This document shows positions 32,101-45,115 of a DNA stretch of 64,000 nt, piece after piece. Below the pieces are notes generated by a model. That model made no database searches. It had not been told where the DNA came from and worked only from the letters and a program-made list of their open reading frames with translations. Position 1 is the stretch's first letter, and every line of letters begins with the position of its first letter. Source of the DNA: Chlorokybus atmophyticus (taxonomy: Eukaryota; Streptophyta; Chlorokybophyceae; Chlorokybales; Chlorokybaceae); assembly GCA_009103225.1 (NCBI GenBank), contig RHPI01002204.1, forward strand, positions 359,810 to 423,809, given 5' to 3'. A program made the translations under genes and the position numbers.

Positions 32101-34815
32101 AGACATGAACGAGCTCGCCTGTTATGGTGTGTATGTGTGCATGTGTGTATGTGACAGGACAGTGTGTCGTGGTCGCTGGTTTACTGATAGTAACACACCT
32201 TTGGCGACGTCACGCGGGAGAGCTTCAAGCAGGCGTGAGAGCGAGCCCACCGTGCAGTAGCGTGCGGGTGCGAGCACGGACAACAGTCGCACGATTGCGC
32301 TCGACACTGCAACACAGCAACAACCAGGTCACCTCACCACTCTGACTACAATACACAAAAACACACTCTCCTCCTCACCGCGTAAGCGATACGCTCGGCC
32401 AAACTGCTCATCCGCCACCCTCAGCAAGCCTCGCCCGAGCTCAACAACATCATCAACAACATCATTATTGCCCACATTACTATCAACCTCCTCCCCGACC
32501 GCGTGCGCGGCCACCTCCGCGCAGTCGCACAGGCACGCGAGTCCCGGACGCGTGGGCACGCGGGCCAGCGCAACAACGAGGAAGGCTTTGATGAAGTCTA
32601 CTCCGGAAGAGGGAGATATGGACCGCGCATACGCGCGAAAGAAGGTGAGAGCTTGCGTGGTTGTGGGCGTGACCAACGTGCCTTCCACACCTGACCAGAG
32701 GAAGTCCACATTACAGCGTGTGTACCACTCAACTGCTTTCATCACACACACAATGAAAGTCATCCGTACCAAATGTGCGGTGGTGAGTGGGATCGTCGAG
32801 GGCCTCCACCAGAGTTGTTGTGACAAAATCCACCGGCACGCGCGAGGCAAAGGAAGACGACCAGTCGCGGGACAGAAAGGACTCCAGCACCAGGCGCCGC
32901 ACTGCTTGGAGAGTTTGTTGCTGTCAAGTTGAGTGGACCGAGTGCAAACTACATGACCACATATCACCATATGTCCACTTGCCTGCGGTGTTGCGGTGTT
33001 GAAAGCCGCGTTGCCACAGTACCGCGAGCCACTCAAAGGAGGGGGAGCCATTTGACGCGTCCCTGTCGTGTCCTTCTCCGTTGCTTGTTGTTGTGGTGTT
33101 GTCAGTCGACGCGCTCGGGTGCATCATCTCCATTTGAGGCCGCCAGACGGCTTCGAAGAGGTGAACGGCAAACTCGTTGATCGTCTCATACAGAAGCACG
33201 AATGCATCCCACCCGCGCTTGCGCGACACGCTTTGTTGTTGTGCGTCGTGCCCGCGCCTCGGCATGAGCATGTTCTCCTCCTGTGTGGCCCACTTCTCAC
33301 GCTTTGTCATTTGCTTCATCGCAGCCCTCTGCTGTATCTTCAATGCTCTCCTCTGCTCGTGATCTGGTTGTTGTGACGCGCGTCGGTCTTCACGCACACC
33401 AGGCGCAACCGCCCACTTGAGCACGTGCAATGCGTGCTTGCGGACAGCCTCCTCATCATCCAACTGAAACACAAGAACTCTGATGAGTCCGTCACAACCA
33501 ACGTCATGTCATCCTCCCAATACACAATACGCAATGTGTCCTTGCGCACACCCACCAGACCGATGCGCACGGCGTTCCAGAACTCCTGTTCGTCTCTGAC
33601 ATCCCACTTGATGCTCGCATCATCAACATCATTAGAATCATCGTCGTTGAACAGCACGCGGTTGAAGCGTGAGAGCGCGAGGAAGCCGTCGAGGCGGATG
33701 CCAACTTCATCGCTCGACAGCAACGCTGTGATGCGGTCCCACAGCTGCCGTCTCGTTTGCAGAGAAACCGACCTGCAGCTGCGCCCTTTCAAAGACGCGC
33801 ATGAGACACATGTGAATGAGAGAGTCCAAGTCACACACACATGCGATGGCGGCGTTGCTCACCTGTCGGATGTGGACTTAGCGTGGATGAATGGGATGAG
33901 TGCGGGTAGCAAGTGTGCGAGGGCGAGTTTGCGAGTGGCACCGCTGGCGGTTGTCGCGAGCATCACGTCCATCACCAGCGGCCACAACAACTCGCTCAGC
34001 TGCGTGTGGAACTCCCCTTCCTTGTCACCGAAAGGAGTTGATGATAAGAGACCGACAGCGAGCTGGCACGCGGTGACGGGGTCCATGATTGTGGTAGGCT
34101 TTGTGGGGTGTGTTGGTTGGTCGGCGTACAGTGGTGATGAGAGGGCGTTGATACATGCTGGCGCGAGGGTGGTGAGCGCAAAGTCCCACGCACTACACGT
34201 GCGCACGGAGGCCACGACCGCCGTACACACCTGATGGACTCGTGTGGCTGTGTGTGCTGTGACTGTAGTTACAACACAACCATTTTATCAATGTAAGGCT
34301 CACCTCGTTCTGCGTAGTGGCCGCGTTGTCGTCGTGTTCGTGGAGCGAAACGCACAGCAACGGGGCGCACAGCGAGCTCCAGAACCGGCGCAAATACGCA
34401 TCATCATCGCAATTGCTGACTTGCTGCAAGAGATGTGCGACGGCCTGGACCAGTACGAGCGCCTGTGCGTGATGCTCGCCGGCGTCGTGTTGGCTGGTGG
34501 TGGTGGCGGTGGCAAGTGTCTCTGCGTGCTGGAGCAGCTCTCTGAGGTGGCCCTCGGGCGTGCCGGGCAGGGCAGACAGCACCGCCGCCGCCACACCCGA
34601 TCGCACCTGCGCGCAAACACGCTGCTGTGGTTGGTGTGCTGCTGGTGTATGCGTTCAAAAGTGTGAGTGTGGGTGTTGTTGGTGAGAGTTACCCAGCTCA
34701 TTGCGCGCGCTTGTGTTGAAGCAGTGCGTTGTTTAAAAGGGAATGCGGTGTCACACCGCACCATCCAGCAAGTTGTAACGTATTGCATGGCGAAGTGGAC
34801 GTCGTGTGGAGGCAT
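28213..34815 (-). CDS. TARBP1: TARBP1/Trm3-like tRNA (guanosine-2'-O)-methyltransferase
   Basis: A long gene of about 15 exons. Supported pieces are 34815-34693, 34606-34304, 34230-33863, 33772-33499, 33463-32993, then about 32927-32770, 32735-32380, 32306-32200, 32122-31598, 31514-31011, 30865-30590, 30490-30397, 30284-30035, 29960-28786 and 28552-28213. The product, roughly 1,700 residues, is mostly alpha-helical repeats (for example [20 protein letters not shown]) like TARBP1. The C-terminus is a SpoU/TrmH knotted domain: [74 protein letters not shown] and [20 protein letters not shown]. In yeast Trm3 this forms Gm18 in tRNAs. An acidic (GE)n tract precedes the domain. The first exon is the least certain. 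Confidence 0.85.
29078..29113. repeat. CACCCT hexamer tract within TARBP1-like coding exon
   Basis: Six CCCTCA-type units on the + strand. On the minus coding strand they give alternating Gly-Glu residues upstream of the SpoU domain. The unit is not the telomere repeat. Confidence 0.85.
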
Positions 34816-35571
34816 GCATGAGTGTGAGTGGGTGGGTGGGTGCGCGCGCGCGTGCGTGTTCCTGTGTCAGTGTGTGCATGTATGCGCGCATGCAAGACGT
34901 GTGTAAGACACACAAACTGACATGGTGTCAGTTCGCAATTAGACTGCAAGTTCTGCAACGGTTGAAACGCATTGCGCTGCTATCCTGTCATCGTGAGGAA
35001 TGCAGTCGACTTGACATTGATATGTATCAACAGTTCTGGACAGTATCACATCCTCCAAACGCATCGATGCATCTGCATGCACGGTTATTGGTTGGCAGAT
35101 AGAAGCACGCGACTATACTTGCTGCGTTCTGTGAATGTTGCCATGTTCTCTCTTACGATAAACTGTGCGAGCATCACTCTTGACACCATGCCAGCAGCTG
35201 CTCGGCAGCAGCAATGCAACGCACACAACCACATGGACGACTCTTTGGCGCTGCCACCAACATCAACTATGTGTATTCGTCAACGCACCTCGATGCCTGC
35301 GGCCGACGGCAGCGACGCACTCGCCCTCCGCAGCGCCGCCGCCGCCGCCGCCATGGCGGAAGTTGACCGGCCGGAAGAATCTGCGCACTAAACACACACT
35401 TCCCCCCTTTCACGCAAAGGGCAGGTACGAGACATCTTCCTTCCCTTCCGTTTGGGTGTGTGTGTGTTGCGGCGATGCCGGGCGCGCGGGAAGGCGCAGG
35501 AGCATGAGCATGAGGAGGGGAAGCAGGAGGTGAGGGAGGAGGTGGAGAGAGGGGAGGGTGAGGGTAGAGGG
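34816..35571. promoter_or_regulatory. Divergent promoter region between TARBP1-like and HIRA
   Basis: 756 bp separate the two inferred start codons on opposite strands, so the promoters share this region. It includes GT/GC dinucleotide-rich sequence at 34827-34900. No defined motif was recognised. Confidence 0.45.
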
Positions 35572-38500
35572 ATGCGAGTGGGCAAGTTTGATGCGTGGGT
35601 GCAGCACGGCGGGCCGATTTTCAGCGTGGACATCGACCCAACCGCCACACGCCTAGCCACAGCAGGGTACACTCACTCACTCACTCACTCACTCCATCAC
35701 TCTCGCAATGCAAAGGCCATAGTTTCGGCCTCTCACTTGCACTTATGCCGCTTGCACTGTCGCTACTGCGTTTCTGTTGCAAGACGGCAAGGTGCATTGT
35801 TTGAGTTGCTCGGCTGTGCGACGACTGCTGCACAGGCAATGCATGCACCAGCTGCTGAGCGTGCCATAACCACAGTCGTTGAAGCCACAGTGTGTCTCAG
35901 CAGCGCAAGGCACTATGCTAAACAAGGAAGCACTGCCTGTGTGCATGCTTGCATACGCACAGGCAGTGCTTGCAAATATCTTTCTTGCTGGTGGCAGGAA
36001 TGACAGCAAGTGCAGGATATGGTCTCTGCAGCCCTTTCTGCAGGAGCTGGTTAAGGGCACCAGCAGCAGCTCAGAGGGGGACGCCACCACCGCAGCCACA
36101 GCACTGCAGAACCACGAAGAGCAGCCCACGCCCGGCAATGCACCACTCCTGGCCGTCCTGCAAGTAAGCGCAGGAACCGTATTTTGTTTACGTGTAGGCA
36201 ATGCTTCTCGAAACCCTAATAGAGTAGACATGCATGCACGCACATACATGCAATCACGCCAACATGCAGACTCGCACACACGCACGAGCACATATGAACG
36301 TGCATACGCGCACCCATGCACGCGATACGATTACGTTGCCAGGACCACAGTGCGTCTGTGAGTGCTGTGAGGTGGTCGAAGTCCGGGCGCATGCTGGCGA
36401 CGGCCTCGGACGACCACCTCATCCTGATCTACACACTCAAGCGCGGGGCGGCTCCCGTCGCACCGCCCTCTGCCTCACTCTGGCGCGAGGCCGGCATCGA
36501 GACGTGGAAGGCACGTTGACACGCTGTGCATGCGCATGCATGCATGCACCACACATGCACACATGCGCGCATGCACACAGGCTTGCGAACACGCGCACAC
36601 GCATGCGCACACCACGTGCAGGTGATGGCCACGCTGCGCGGTCACTCGGCCGACGTGGTGGACATTGCGTGGAGCCCCGACGACACCATGTTGGCCTCGT
36701 GCTCCGTCGACAACACGTAAGAGAGTGTGCCCACATAACCACAACGCAAAACCAACGTTTCGTGACATGTGTTCTCTCTCCATCCAGCGTGCGAGTATGG
36801 AGTGCGGGTATGGGCGGGTCCTCATGGTGTTTGTCGAAGACGCTCGTTGGCCACACGTCCCTGGTAAAAGGCGTGGCGTGGGACCCCGTCGGGAAGTACC
36901 TCGCGAGTCAGTCGGACGACAAGTCCGTCATTGTGTGGAACACCGACACGTGGGAGGTTCGGAAACGCATCACGGGGCCATTCGACAACACCGTGAGTTG
37001 TTGTTGGGTTAACGGGTACGTGTACACGTCAATGCGATATGCATATGACGCAGGACATGTGCGGGGACAGGTGTCGGCTGCGTTCTTCAGGCGGCTGAGT
37101 TGGTTCCCCAACGGACAGATTCTTGCCACAACACACGCGTATGACGTGAGTACTCGTACATCAGAGCACTTCTTCTGCGTGTGCGGGTTTGTGCAACCTT
37201 CACATCTCTGTGCAGGAGCCTTCGCACACGTCTGCGCTTATTGAGCGCACCCACTTCACGAAGACCTACGACTTTGTCGGCCACCGTGCCCCCGTGGTTG
37301 CGGTTCGCGCCAACCCGTGTCTCTTCCGTCCCCCCGCCGACGAGCCCAACCACAACGACAGGGATGCCTCCGGCCCCTTCTGCTGCGTTGCGTTGGGTTC
37401 TCAGGACTGCAAGGTGACCGTGTGGTCCACCTTCCGTCCCCGTCCCGTGGTGATACTGAAAGACCTCTTCAAGCGAAGCGTGTTGGACGTGGCGTGGACG
37501 CCCGACGGCTACACGATGGTGGCCGTGTCGATGGACGGCACGTTGGGTGCAGCCACGTTCGAGCCCGAGGAGATAGGAGTTGCGCTCAGCGAGGAGGAGA
37601 AGAGAGCGGAGATGGCGGCGTTGTATGGAGAAGCCACGTTGAGACGCGCGGCGGATGTGCCGGAGAGCGTTGCGCAGCTGCAGTACGAGCGCGAGGCGCG
37701 ACAGATACAACAACAACAGCAGCAGCAACAACAACGTGTGGAGCAGGTCAGTCGTACACTTCGTTGTAGAGGTGTGGCATGACTTTCTACCAACATGCTG
37801 GTTGTTGATGGATGTTGCTTTGCAGCAGCTTCCAATGCAAAACGGGCACGCTCACGAGGCTGCTGAGCCGCCCAACGGTGCGCCACCAGCTGGGTCACCG
37901 GCTGCACCGCCTGCAGCCGAGTTCGTTCAGCCACAGACTCAGGTAAGGGCGATGACTACACACAGGTAGCGATCAGAGTGCTGTCACGCTTGCAGCTGAA
38001 TTGAAAGCGCTGTCTGCGCAGCAAGTGGAGTACCGACGTGCAGATGGCAAACGCCGCATCATCCCGATGAAAGCGATCGAGCCGCCCTCACCAATGCGAC
38101 CCCTCGCTCCACCAACATCAACACGCGCACTACCACCCCCCGCTACCACTGCTCCTCCGCCTCCTTCTCTTCCTCCTCTTCCACCTTCTCTACCTCCTCC
38201 TTCCACTTCCCTCAGCCCGGCCCAACCCGCCCAACCCGCCCAACCCGCACCCGCTGCCACGCCTCCTCCCGCGCAAGACAAACCCACATCATCATCGGCT
38301 ATTGTCGTACGGCCCGCTGCTGCCACTAACACCACCACTCATGCTGCGATGCCACCCGCACGAGTGTCGTCACCGTCAACAGGTGCTGACATGACGGTAT
38401 GCGTGGTTGCGTGGCGAGTGGATTGATGATTGTGTGGTTGTTGTAGATGCGTTGCCGCCGATAGTGCCGGCGAAGCGAAAGATACATCCCGAGCACAACA

Positions 38501-40280
38501 GAGGTGCTCCGGCAAAGCGCGGGGCGAAGGATGCGGCCGGCAAATCAATCGCAGCACCCGTTGAAAAGGGCCCTGCGGATCAGCGTGTCCTCATCGCGGG
38601 AAACACAACATCTACACTTGCTGCCGGTAACCCAACACAATCCATCACCACCACAACACACATCCCGTGTAACTCTCAATCTAACTTGCACGCGCAGGTG
38701 TATCAGACCACAGGTTGGTGCGTCCCGCCATGCCCGCAGCGCAGGCCAAGCCGGTGGTGTCCGTAAGGATGTTGGCTTCTGACTTGGTCTCGCCACGTGT
38801 TGATGTGTCGGATGCATCGGGGTCTGCTCCATGCGTGTTGGAAGCGCAGAACCCTGCCGACGCAGATGCGCTGCTCGCTGCCGGTGGACAGGTGAGGAGG
38901 AGGAGGAGGAGGAGGAGAAACAGTTGATGCGGGAGTGTACATTGGTGTGGAGGTTGTAAGCGAGTGTGCTTGCGTGTGATGCTGTGCAGGTGTGGTGCGA
39001 AGTGGCGTGCTCGAGAGGAGGCACTGTGATCTGGACCGATCGGTTACAGGTGTGACGTGCCAACTAACAACACGCGTGCTTGTGTGTTAACTAAGGATGA
39101 GACCATTGCCTGTTGTGTGCTCACACCACGTGTGATGGATTGGACAGGGCCGCGCTGTCGCCGTTACTGGCGTTGTGGGCAGATTGAGTTGTGTTGCGCT
39201 CGAAGGTGGCAGCTTGCAGGTGCATGCGACACGTCTGTGTACACAAAATCCTACCACCTTGGTTACCAATGTGGCAACAGCGTCTTTGTAACTTAGCCTC
39301 CTGGTTTGTTCTTTGCAGTTGTACACGGCTGCGGGTAGGCGAGCCCTACCGAGGTTAATGCTCCCCGCCCCAGTCTCGGCTTTGAACAGCCACGTGGGCG
39401 GGATGCTTCTGGCGGCTGTGGCCTCCGGCGAGGTGTTCGTGTGGGACACGGCTTCCTTGAAGCTGGCGCTAAAAGCCTCCTTGTTGCCTTTGGTCAACGA
39501 CACCAAAGCCAACGTCACGTCCGTGAGGTTGTCCGGCGCGGGGATACCCATGGCCGTGCTGTCCAACCGGCATGCGTTTGCGTGGCATGCGGATATGGCG
39601 TGTTGGTTGAGAGTGGCGGATGACTCGTTTGCGGCTTCGGATTATGCGTCATCCACGACGGCGGGACACGTTAATGGTGTGGAGGTGTCGGGGCCGCCCG
39701 TGGAAGTGACGGCCTCTCTGTTGGATACGACGCCCTCGCAGCAGCGTGCCACTACGGCACGGCACCTTGAATGCCAGATGGCGGGTGCTGTCGCACTCAA
39801 GAACCAAAGAGACTACCGAAGGTGGCTAACCGCCTACGCGCGACACCTCACCATGCAGGTGGGTATGTGCACCTGCCTGCGCACGTGCCTCCATGCGCGA
39901 GAATGCGCGCATGCGTGCGTGCATGCATGTGCGTGTGCGCATGTGCACATGTGCACATGCAGCTGTGAGGTGATGGTGTGCGTGCAGTGTGCACACCCGT
40001 TCATTTCAGTCACGATTGTGTCACAAATGATGCCCCGCCTTTGTGTTGACAGGGTGATGCGGTGAGGTTACGTGAGCTTTGCACGGAGCTGCTCGGGCCG
40101 CCGTCTGTGCCAGAGGATGCGGCCGCGAGCAAGGTCTGGCAGCCGCAGGTGTTGGGTTTGTCCAAGCGCGAGCTGCTCAGGAGAGAGGTGTTGCCCGCCA
40201 TGAGTGCCAACCGAGCTTTGCAGAGACTGCTGAGCGAGTTTGCGGATGTGCTGGTCACAGTTTCAACAACTAGGACGTGA
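35572..40280 (+). CDS. HIRA: HIRA histone H3.3 chaperone
   Basis: About 15 exons; well supported ones are 35572-35666, 35998-36163, 36343-36510, 36622-36716, 36788-36992, 37071-37145, 37216-37746, 37826-37942 and 38022-38396, with later exons between 38447 and 40280. The N-terminus [19 protein letters not shown] opens a seven-bladed WD40 propeller ([75 protein letters not shown]). A polyQ stretch is followed by the B motif [13 protein letters not shown], which binds ASF1 in known HIRA. A Pro-rich linker leads to the C-terminal Hira domain ([66 protein letters not shown]). HIRA deposits H3.3 independently of replication. The intron after 36510 seems to start GC rather than GT. Confidence 0.9.
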
Positions 40281-40823
40281 TGGCTGTGCGCGTGGCGCGT
40301 AATGGCAAATGCATGCTGCTCTGCACCAACTGCTTGCACAGTGCTTCCGCCGCATGCGCAGAAAGTGACAATGCACATCGCGAGGGCATTCTGTTGTAAG
40401 CATTGGCGGTGCTCCGCAAATGCCGTTTACATATAGCATTGGCTTTTGCATGCATCACTGACTGCAAGAAGGCTGTGTAGCATGGACGCACGAGCAAATA
40501 GTACATTGTATAGTTTAGACAGATTGTGTTCGTACTTGTGGGAGTGGGGTGGGGGAGGTTTCAGGTGTATATAAGGGGTATGGTACGGTGGCAGCATGCA
40601 TGTGGACAATGCAAATGGCATGCATCAGCACAAGCATACACACGCTTTACACATCAAATTTAACCACCGGGCTAGTTCTATGGCTGCTTGCTACACTATA
40701 CCAATGCTAGCCCGCCCCGTTAGACATACAATGTGTCTACAACATGATGTATTGTAGGTACAAGTGTGCACAACATATCCACGTAATCGCGACTCATTGC
40801 CAGAAGCACGGTACAGTTACAGA
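40281..40823. other. Intergenic region between convergent HIRA and AP-1 sigma genes
   Basis: About 540 bp holding two 3' flanks. A TGTAA motif at 40395-40399 lies 115 bases after the HIRA stop. No gene is seen. Confidence 0.6.
40395..40399 (+). terminator. Candidate TGTAA polyadenylation signal of HIRA
   Basis: TGTAA, the signal typical of green algae, 115 bases after the stop codon. The motif is short, so chance occurrence is possible. Confidence 0.35.
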
Positions 40824-42264
40824 CTAGTTAGTGATGGCAGCAATGGTGGCGGATATCGACCCAGACTGTTCCTTGGCAGTTTCCACAAGCGTGTCCTGCG
40901 CGTGGCAACCACCAGTGCTGTGTGATTAATGATTGACCCTGACCCCAGCCCAACTGCGCTGCATGTATGGACACGGTGACAGCAACCGCTTGGTGGGTGT
41001 GGGTGTGCGTGTCAGTGTGACACCAACGCTCTGTGGCTGACTTGGGTTGGGAGCAAGCAGCGTGCCATGTGTTTGTGCACTGACCTGCGCGGCAATCACA
41101 CGGAATATGGCCTTCTTGCTGGACTCCTGCAGCTCCCCCGCAATTAGCAGCTCATCCAATATATAGTACGCCTGCACACAAATAGGATCATTCATCCAAT
41201 TCACATGGGGGGCATGCTTGCGCCAACGGCAACATAAAGGTAGGATTTCGTCGGAGTGAACCTAATCCCCACCTTGTGAAAGTTGAAGATGAGATCCAGC
41301 TCGCACACCTGCCACACCAACAAACAGAACACAGCGTCAACAACACTGAAGCAGAGATGGAGACATCGACGTGCGCCATGCAGCAAATGTTGGCTCTCGC
41401 ACATTGCCAAAGTAGCGGTCAAGGATCTCGACGTAGTGGTGGATGACTTCAAGGGTGATGAGCTCGTTGTCAAGGCTGTCCACGCCCATCACAAAGTAGA
41501 GCGACGCATACCGCTTGTAGATGATCTTCTGGTCCCGCCACTCCATGAAGTTGCACAGCTTTGCAGGCCGGTTCAAAATCATCGCTGACACCTCGCGCAC
41601 AATCTGCAACATTGTGACGGTCGATAGCCGACAGTCAGTACAATGTCAGGCAGCTGGGGTGCAATTATGCGTGCACTGCAACACCAATGTCATGGTGGCG
41701 CTTGCGTGTGCTTGAGCGCATGCGCACACTCACTTGCAAACCAAAGTGTGTGTGCATGCGAGAAATGCACCTTTGAGCGCTCCTTCTGGGTGTATGTGTC
41801 GTACCATTTGGACAGTCGCACCTTGCCCTGCCGGCTTATCAACAGCACGAAATTGATCTGCGAGGCACAGATCAATCACATGCGCGTGCAGTTCAGGTGT
41901 GATCGTCTGATCAGACTTGCAATCACCCAGAAACTCGCTCCCAAACCCTTCAAACTGCGAATGCACAAACGCATACAGCAACAAGGCCCTCAAATACAGC
42001 TCTTAATGATGCTGGCGTTCTCTAAGCCTTGCTTACCATCGCAGCAGCTTGTGTGCAGGTATGGGAAACAATCCCCCAACCCAGAACTTTGAGCACTGTT
42101 GTTCCTGAAGTTCAGCTGCTGGGGCGCTCCAAATTGTAATGTCTTGAAAACTCTGACCCTTGCTACCAAGGTCAGAGTTTGTGGCACATCGTCTACGTCC
42201 CGCCCGTCGCCACCGCCACCCCCAGCGCCCACAGGCAGAGAGAGCAGACCAATATAGACACCAT
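40824..42264 (-). CDS. AP1S: AP-1 adaptor complex sigma subunit
   Basis: Minus-strand exons: ATG alone at 42264-42262 followed directly by a gt donor, then about 41855-41769 (INFVLLISRQGKVRLSKWYD), about 41608-41402 (IVREVSAMILNRPAKLCNF, RYASLYFVMGVDSLDNELIT, HHYVEILDRYFGN), about 41313-41275 (VCELDLIFNFHK), about 41172-41087 (AYYILDELLIAGELQESSKK) and about 40898-40824 (DTLVETAKEQSGSISATIAA, then ITN stop). Total about 160 residues, the usual size. The YKRYASLYF and CELDLIFNF blocks are those of sigma-1. It forms the small core chain of the AP-1 clathrin adaptor at the trans-Golgi and endosomes and helps read dileucine sorting signals. Confidence 0.9.
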
Positions 42265-42695
42265 GCCCGCAGCGCAACGCAACAACCCAACAAACCCTAA
42301 TTCCTTGCCGCGTGCGATGTCTGAGCCCAGCCGCCGATATCCGCGCGCAGCGTCGACAAAGACAGGCTAGTGTTAACCGGGGTGTTGCGCTCACCGCGGT
42401 TAAGGATAACAGCGGTTCTCGCTGCTGGGCGGCGGCGGTGTGGTGGGTGGCTTGCCTGGGCGCAGCAACGCAGGAGTGGAGGGAGGCGGCTTGGACCGTT
42501 GTTGGTTGAGCGGAGCTGCTGCTGTAGTTTGTAAAACTCCTGTTTCATTAGCAGACAGCAGTGTAGTGGTTTTGGCTGACTTTTGCTGTTGCCGCAGCGG
42601 CTGCCGGCCTCGTTGGCTGTGCCTGCTTGCTGCTGTGTGTAGGAGCTTTGGTCAAGTTGTACTCGTTAGTTCTCGTGAGGAAGACTTGAGCGGGG
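42265..42695. promoter_or_regulatory. Divergent promoter region between AP-1 sigma and YJU2
   Basis: 431 bp between start codons on opposite strands. The region is moderately GC-rich and has no open frame of note. It should contain both transcription starts. Confidence 0.5.
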
Positions 42696-44032
42696 ATGGG
42701 TGAGCGCAAAGTGCTAAACAAGTACTACCCGCCTGACTTTGACCCGGCTCTCATCCCACGCCGCAAGCAGCCCAAAAACCAGCAGATCACGGTAAGCTCC
42801 GCCTGTGCTTGCTCACAAGGGACATAATTACCAGTTTTCAGTCTCATGCATGCATCAACTTAAACCCTTGTTCTTTGGTTTTTTTTCACCTCTGCAACCA
42901 ATGCAAGCTTGCTGGGTGCTGGGTGTTTTCAGGTGCGCATGATGCTGCCGATGAGCATAAGATGCGCCACTTGCGGGGAGTACACATACAAGGGAACAAA
43001 ATTCAACTCGCGCAAAGAGGACGTCGTCGGTGAAAAGTATTTGGGCATCCAGGTCTTCCGCTTCTACTTCCGGTGTCCCAGGTAAGTATAGAGTTTGTTT
43101 ATGTATGGTTGTGTCATTGCAGTGCATGCAAAGCAAGCAGCGAACCGCATTGGTCAACATGACTGATCCCCATGCATTCAAGCGTATGATTGTCTTTGCT
43201 CTTTTGGTTCGCTTGCTCCTGCAGCTTGAGAAGCTCATGTGTGCTTGTTCAGGTGTTCGTCGGAGATGACGATGAAAACGGATCCGAAGAACAGCGATTA
43301 CGTGGTGGAGGGGGGCGCGATGCGACTCAATGAGCCGTGGCGAGACATTGTAAGTGCTGTTCCTTCGCATGCTGTCTGCTGCTCTTTGCATGCGTGAGTG
43401 CATCTTGTTCATGTGTAGAGGAGGGTGGATTGGCTCAACATTGGATGTTGGACACGCAGGACAAGGCCCGTGATGAGTTTACAGCCAAGCGCGAGGCCGA
43501 GGAGATGGGCGATGCCATGAAGGCTCTCGAGAACCGCACTCTGGACTCTAAACGAGAGATGGACATCATCGCCGCGCTTGATGAGATGAAGTCTATGAAA
43601 GCGAGGCAGGCTCAGGTCAATCCAGATCAGATATTGGAAGCGTTGAAGCGCACGGCGGAGGAGCAGGCGGTGGAGCTCGATGCTGCGGACGAGGCTGCAA
43701 TACAGCAGTTTGTGTTGAACAAGTCCAAGCCTTTGGTGAAGAGGCTTGAGGATGCTGCACAGGAGGAAGCTCCTACCACCAGCAAGAAGCGTGCGGGAGG
43801 AGACGCTGTCGATGATGATCCCCTTGTCAGCGACACTCAACCGAAGAAATCTAAAAAGGAAGAGGTCTCTTTTGCGGTGCGCCCGAAGGCCATAGCTGTC
43901 ACAGTCAAAGCAAAGGTCAAACCGCCTGACCCACCCAAAGCGCCGATTGCCACGGCACCGGTGGCGAAACCAGCTGCATTAGGCTCGTTGTTAGCTGCCT
44001 ATGACAGTGATGCTGATTCGCAATCGCAGTGA
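42696..44032 (+). CDS. YJU2: Splicing factor YJU2/CCDC94
   Basis: Four exons: 42696-42791, 42933-43081, 43253-43349, 43421-44032. The product starts [20 protein letters not shown] and continues [10 protein letters not shown], the invariant YJU2/CCDC94 N-terminus. A CxxC zinc pair ([20 protein letters not shown]), then [20 protein letters not shown] and [17 protein letters not shown] complete the Cwf16 domain. The C-terminal half is helical and charged ([20 protein letters not shown]). YJU2 joins the spliceosome with the NTC and promotes the first transesterification. The last acceptor was chosen at tagag/gag to keep frame. The protein is about 317 residues, within the family range. Confidence 0.92.
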
Positions 44033-45115
44033 GTTTCTCCTCAAGCGCTTGTGAGTGAGTATTCAAATCAGTTGCAAGCGCACAAGGTGATTGGAAACCG
44101 GTTTTGATATTCATCTGGTCACATTGGAATTCATGCACCTGGCAGATCCAACCGCACGTGCAGCATAACAGATACTCCATGATGTGCACAGTAGTGCCAG
44201 CAGGTGCGGGTATGCGTGCAATTGTGGTGGATATTGGCAGTCTAGTAGAGTGACTGGGGTACAGCAGCTGTGCTGCCTGGTGTGCAGCTGTTAACATAAG
44301 CATCGTCGTAATCTACCGGTATGGTCACCACAACGGCATGTGCAGGTGACTGCCTCTGACGATTGCATGAATGCGTGACTGACAGGGTGGGGTAATGGTA
44401 GTGGTAGAGTAGATGTATACGTAGGTGGTGAACATTTTTCGGCCCGGGGGTTGTGTTCAAGGTGCGTATGTGTCGGTAGCATGTAGCGTCTAGCGTTGGC
44501 TAGTAGCATGCAGCTGCTGGCGGGGCTGTGTTGTGCATGCTGTGTGGTATGTGTTGCACGCAGTGGATTTTCTCACTGTTCTTTTGTACACAAAGTGGCA
44601 TTTTTGTCAAGATAATATGTGTGCATGTGATTGTTGAGTAACTGAATTATGATATGCGTGGGGATGTAGTGAGCAAGAAGAGATTTTCACGTATGTACAA
44701 GAATTCTGTCCCACAAATGACTGTCTTATGGCAAACACTGGAAACAGTATGTCGATTCATAACCATATATATTCTGAGAGGCACTAGGCTAGCAGCCACA
44801 TTAATGGCTTTGGTGCCAGCACACAGTCCGCGGATGGCATTGCCATACACTGCATTACACCTTGCTTATGCAAGTACAGTGCATACACCAGTAGCAGATG
44901 CAGTGCGAGCAGCAGGCAGAAAATAAAGACAATGACACAAACTTCTTAACCACATGTATACTCAGAGCTACGACCTGCTGTAGCTGACTGTCCTGTAACA
45001 ACTCTTGAATGCACTGAGCAACGCACATAATTCTACAATACGCAGCTGCACAGTGGTGACCAGCTGCAAAGGCTGCTGCAATAAATGCAGCAGATATATA
45101 CTAGCAATGGAAACC
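44033..45115. other. Intergenic region between convergent YJU2 and UGDH
   Basis: About 1.1 kb of two 3' flanks and spacer. I see no gene or RNA in it. Confidence 0.6.
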
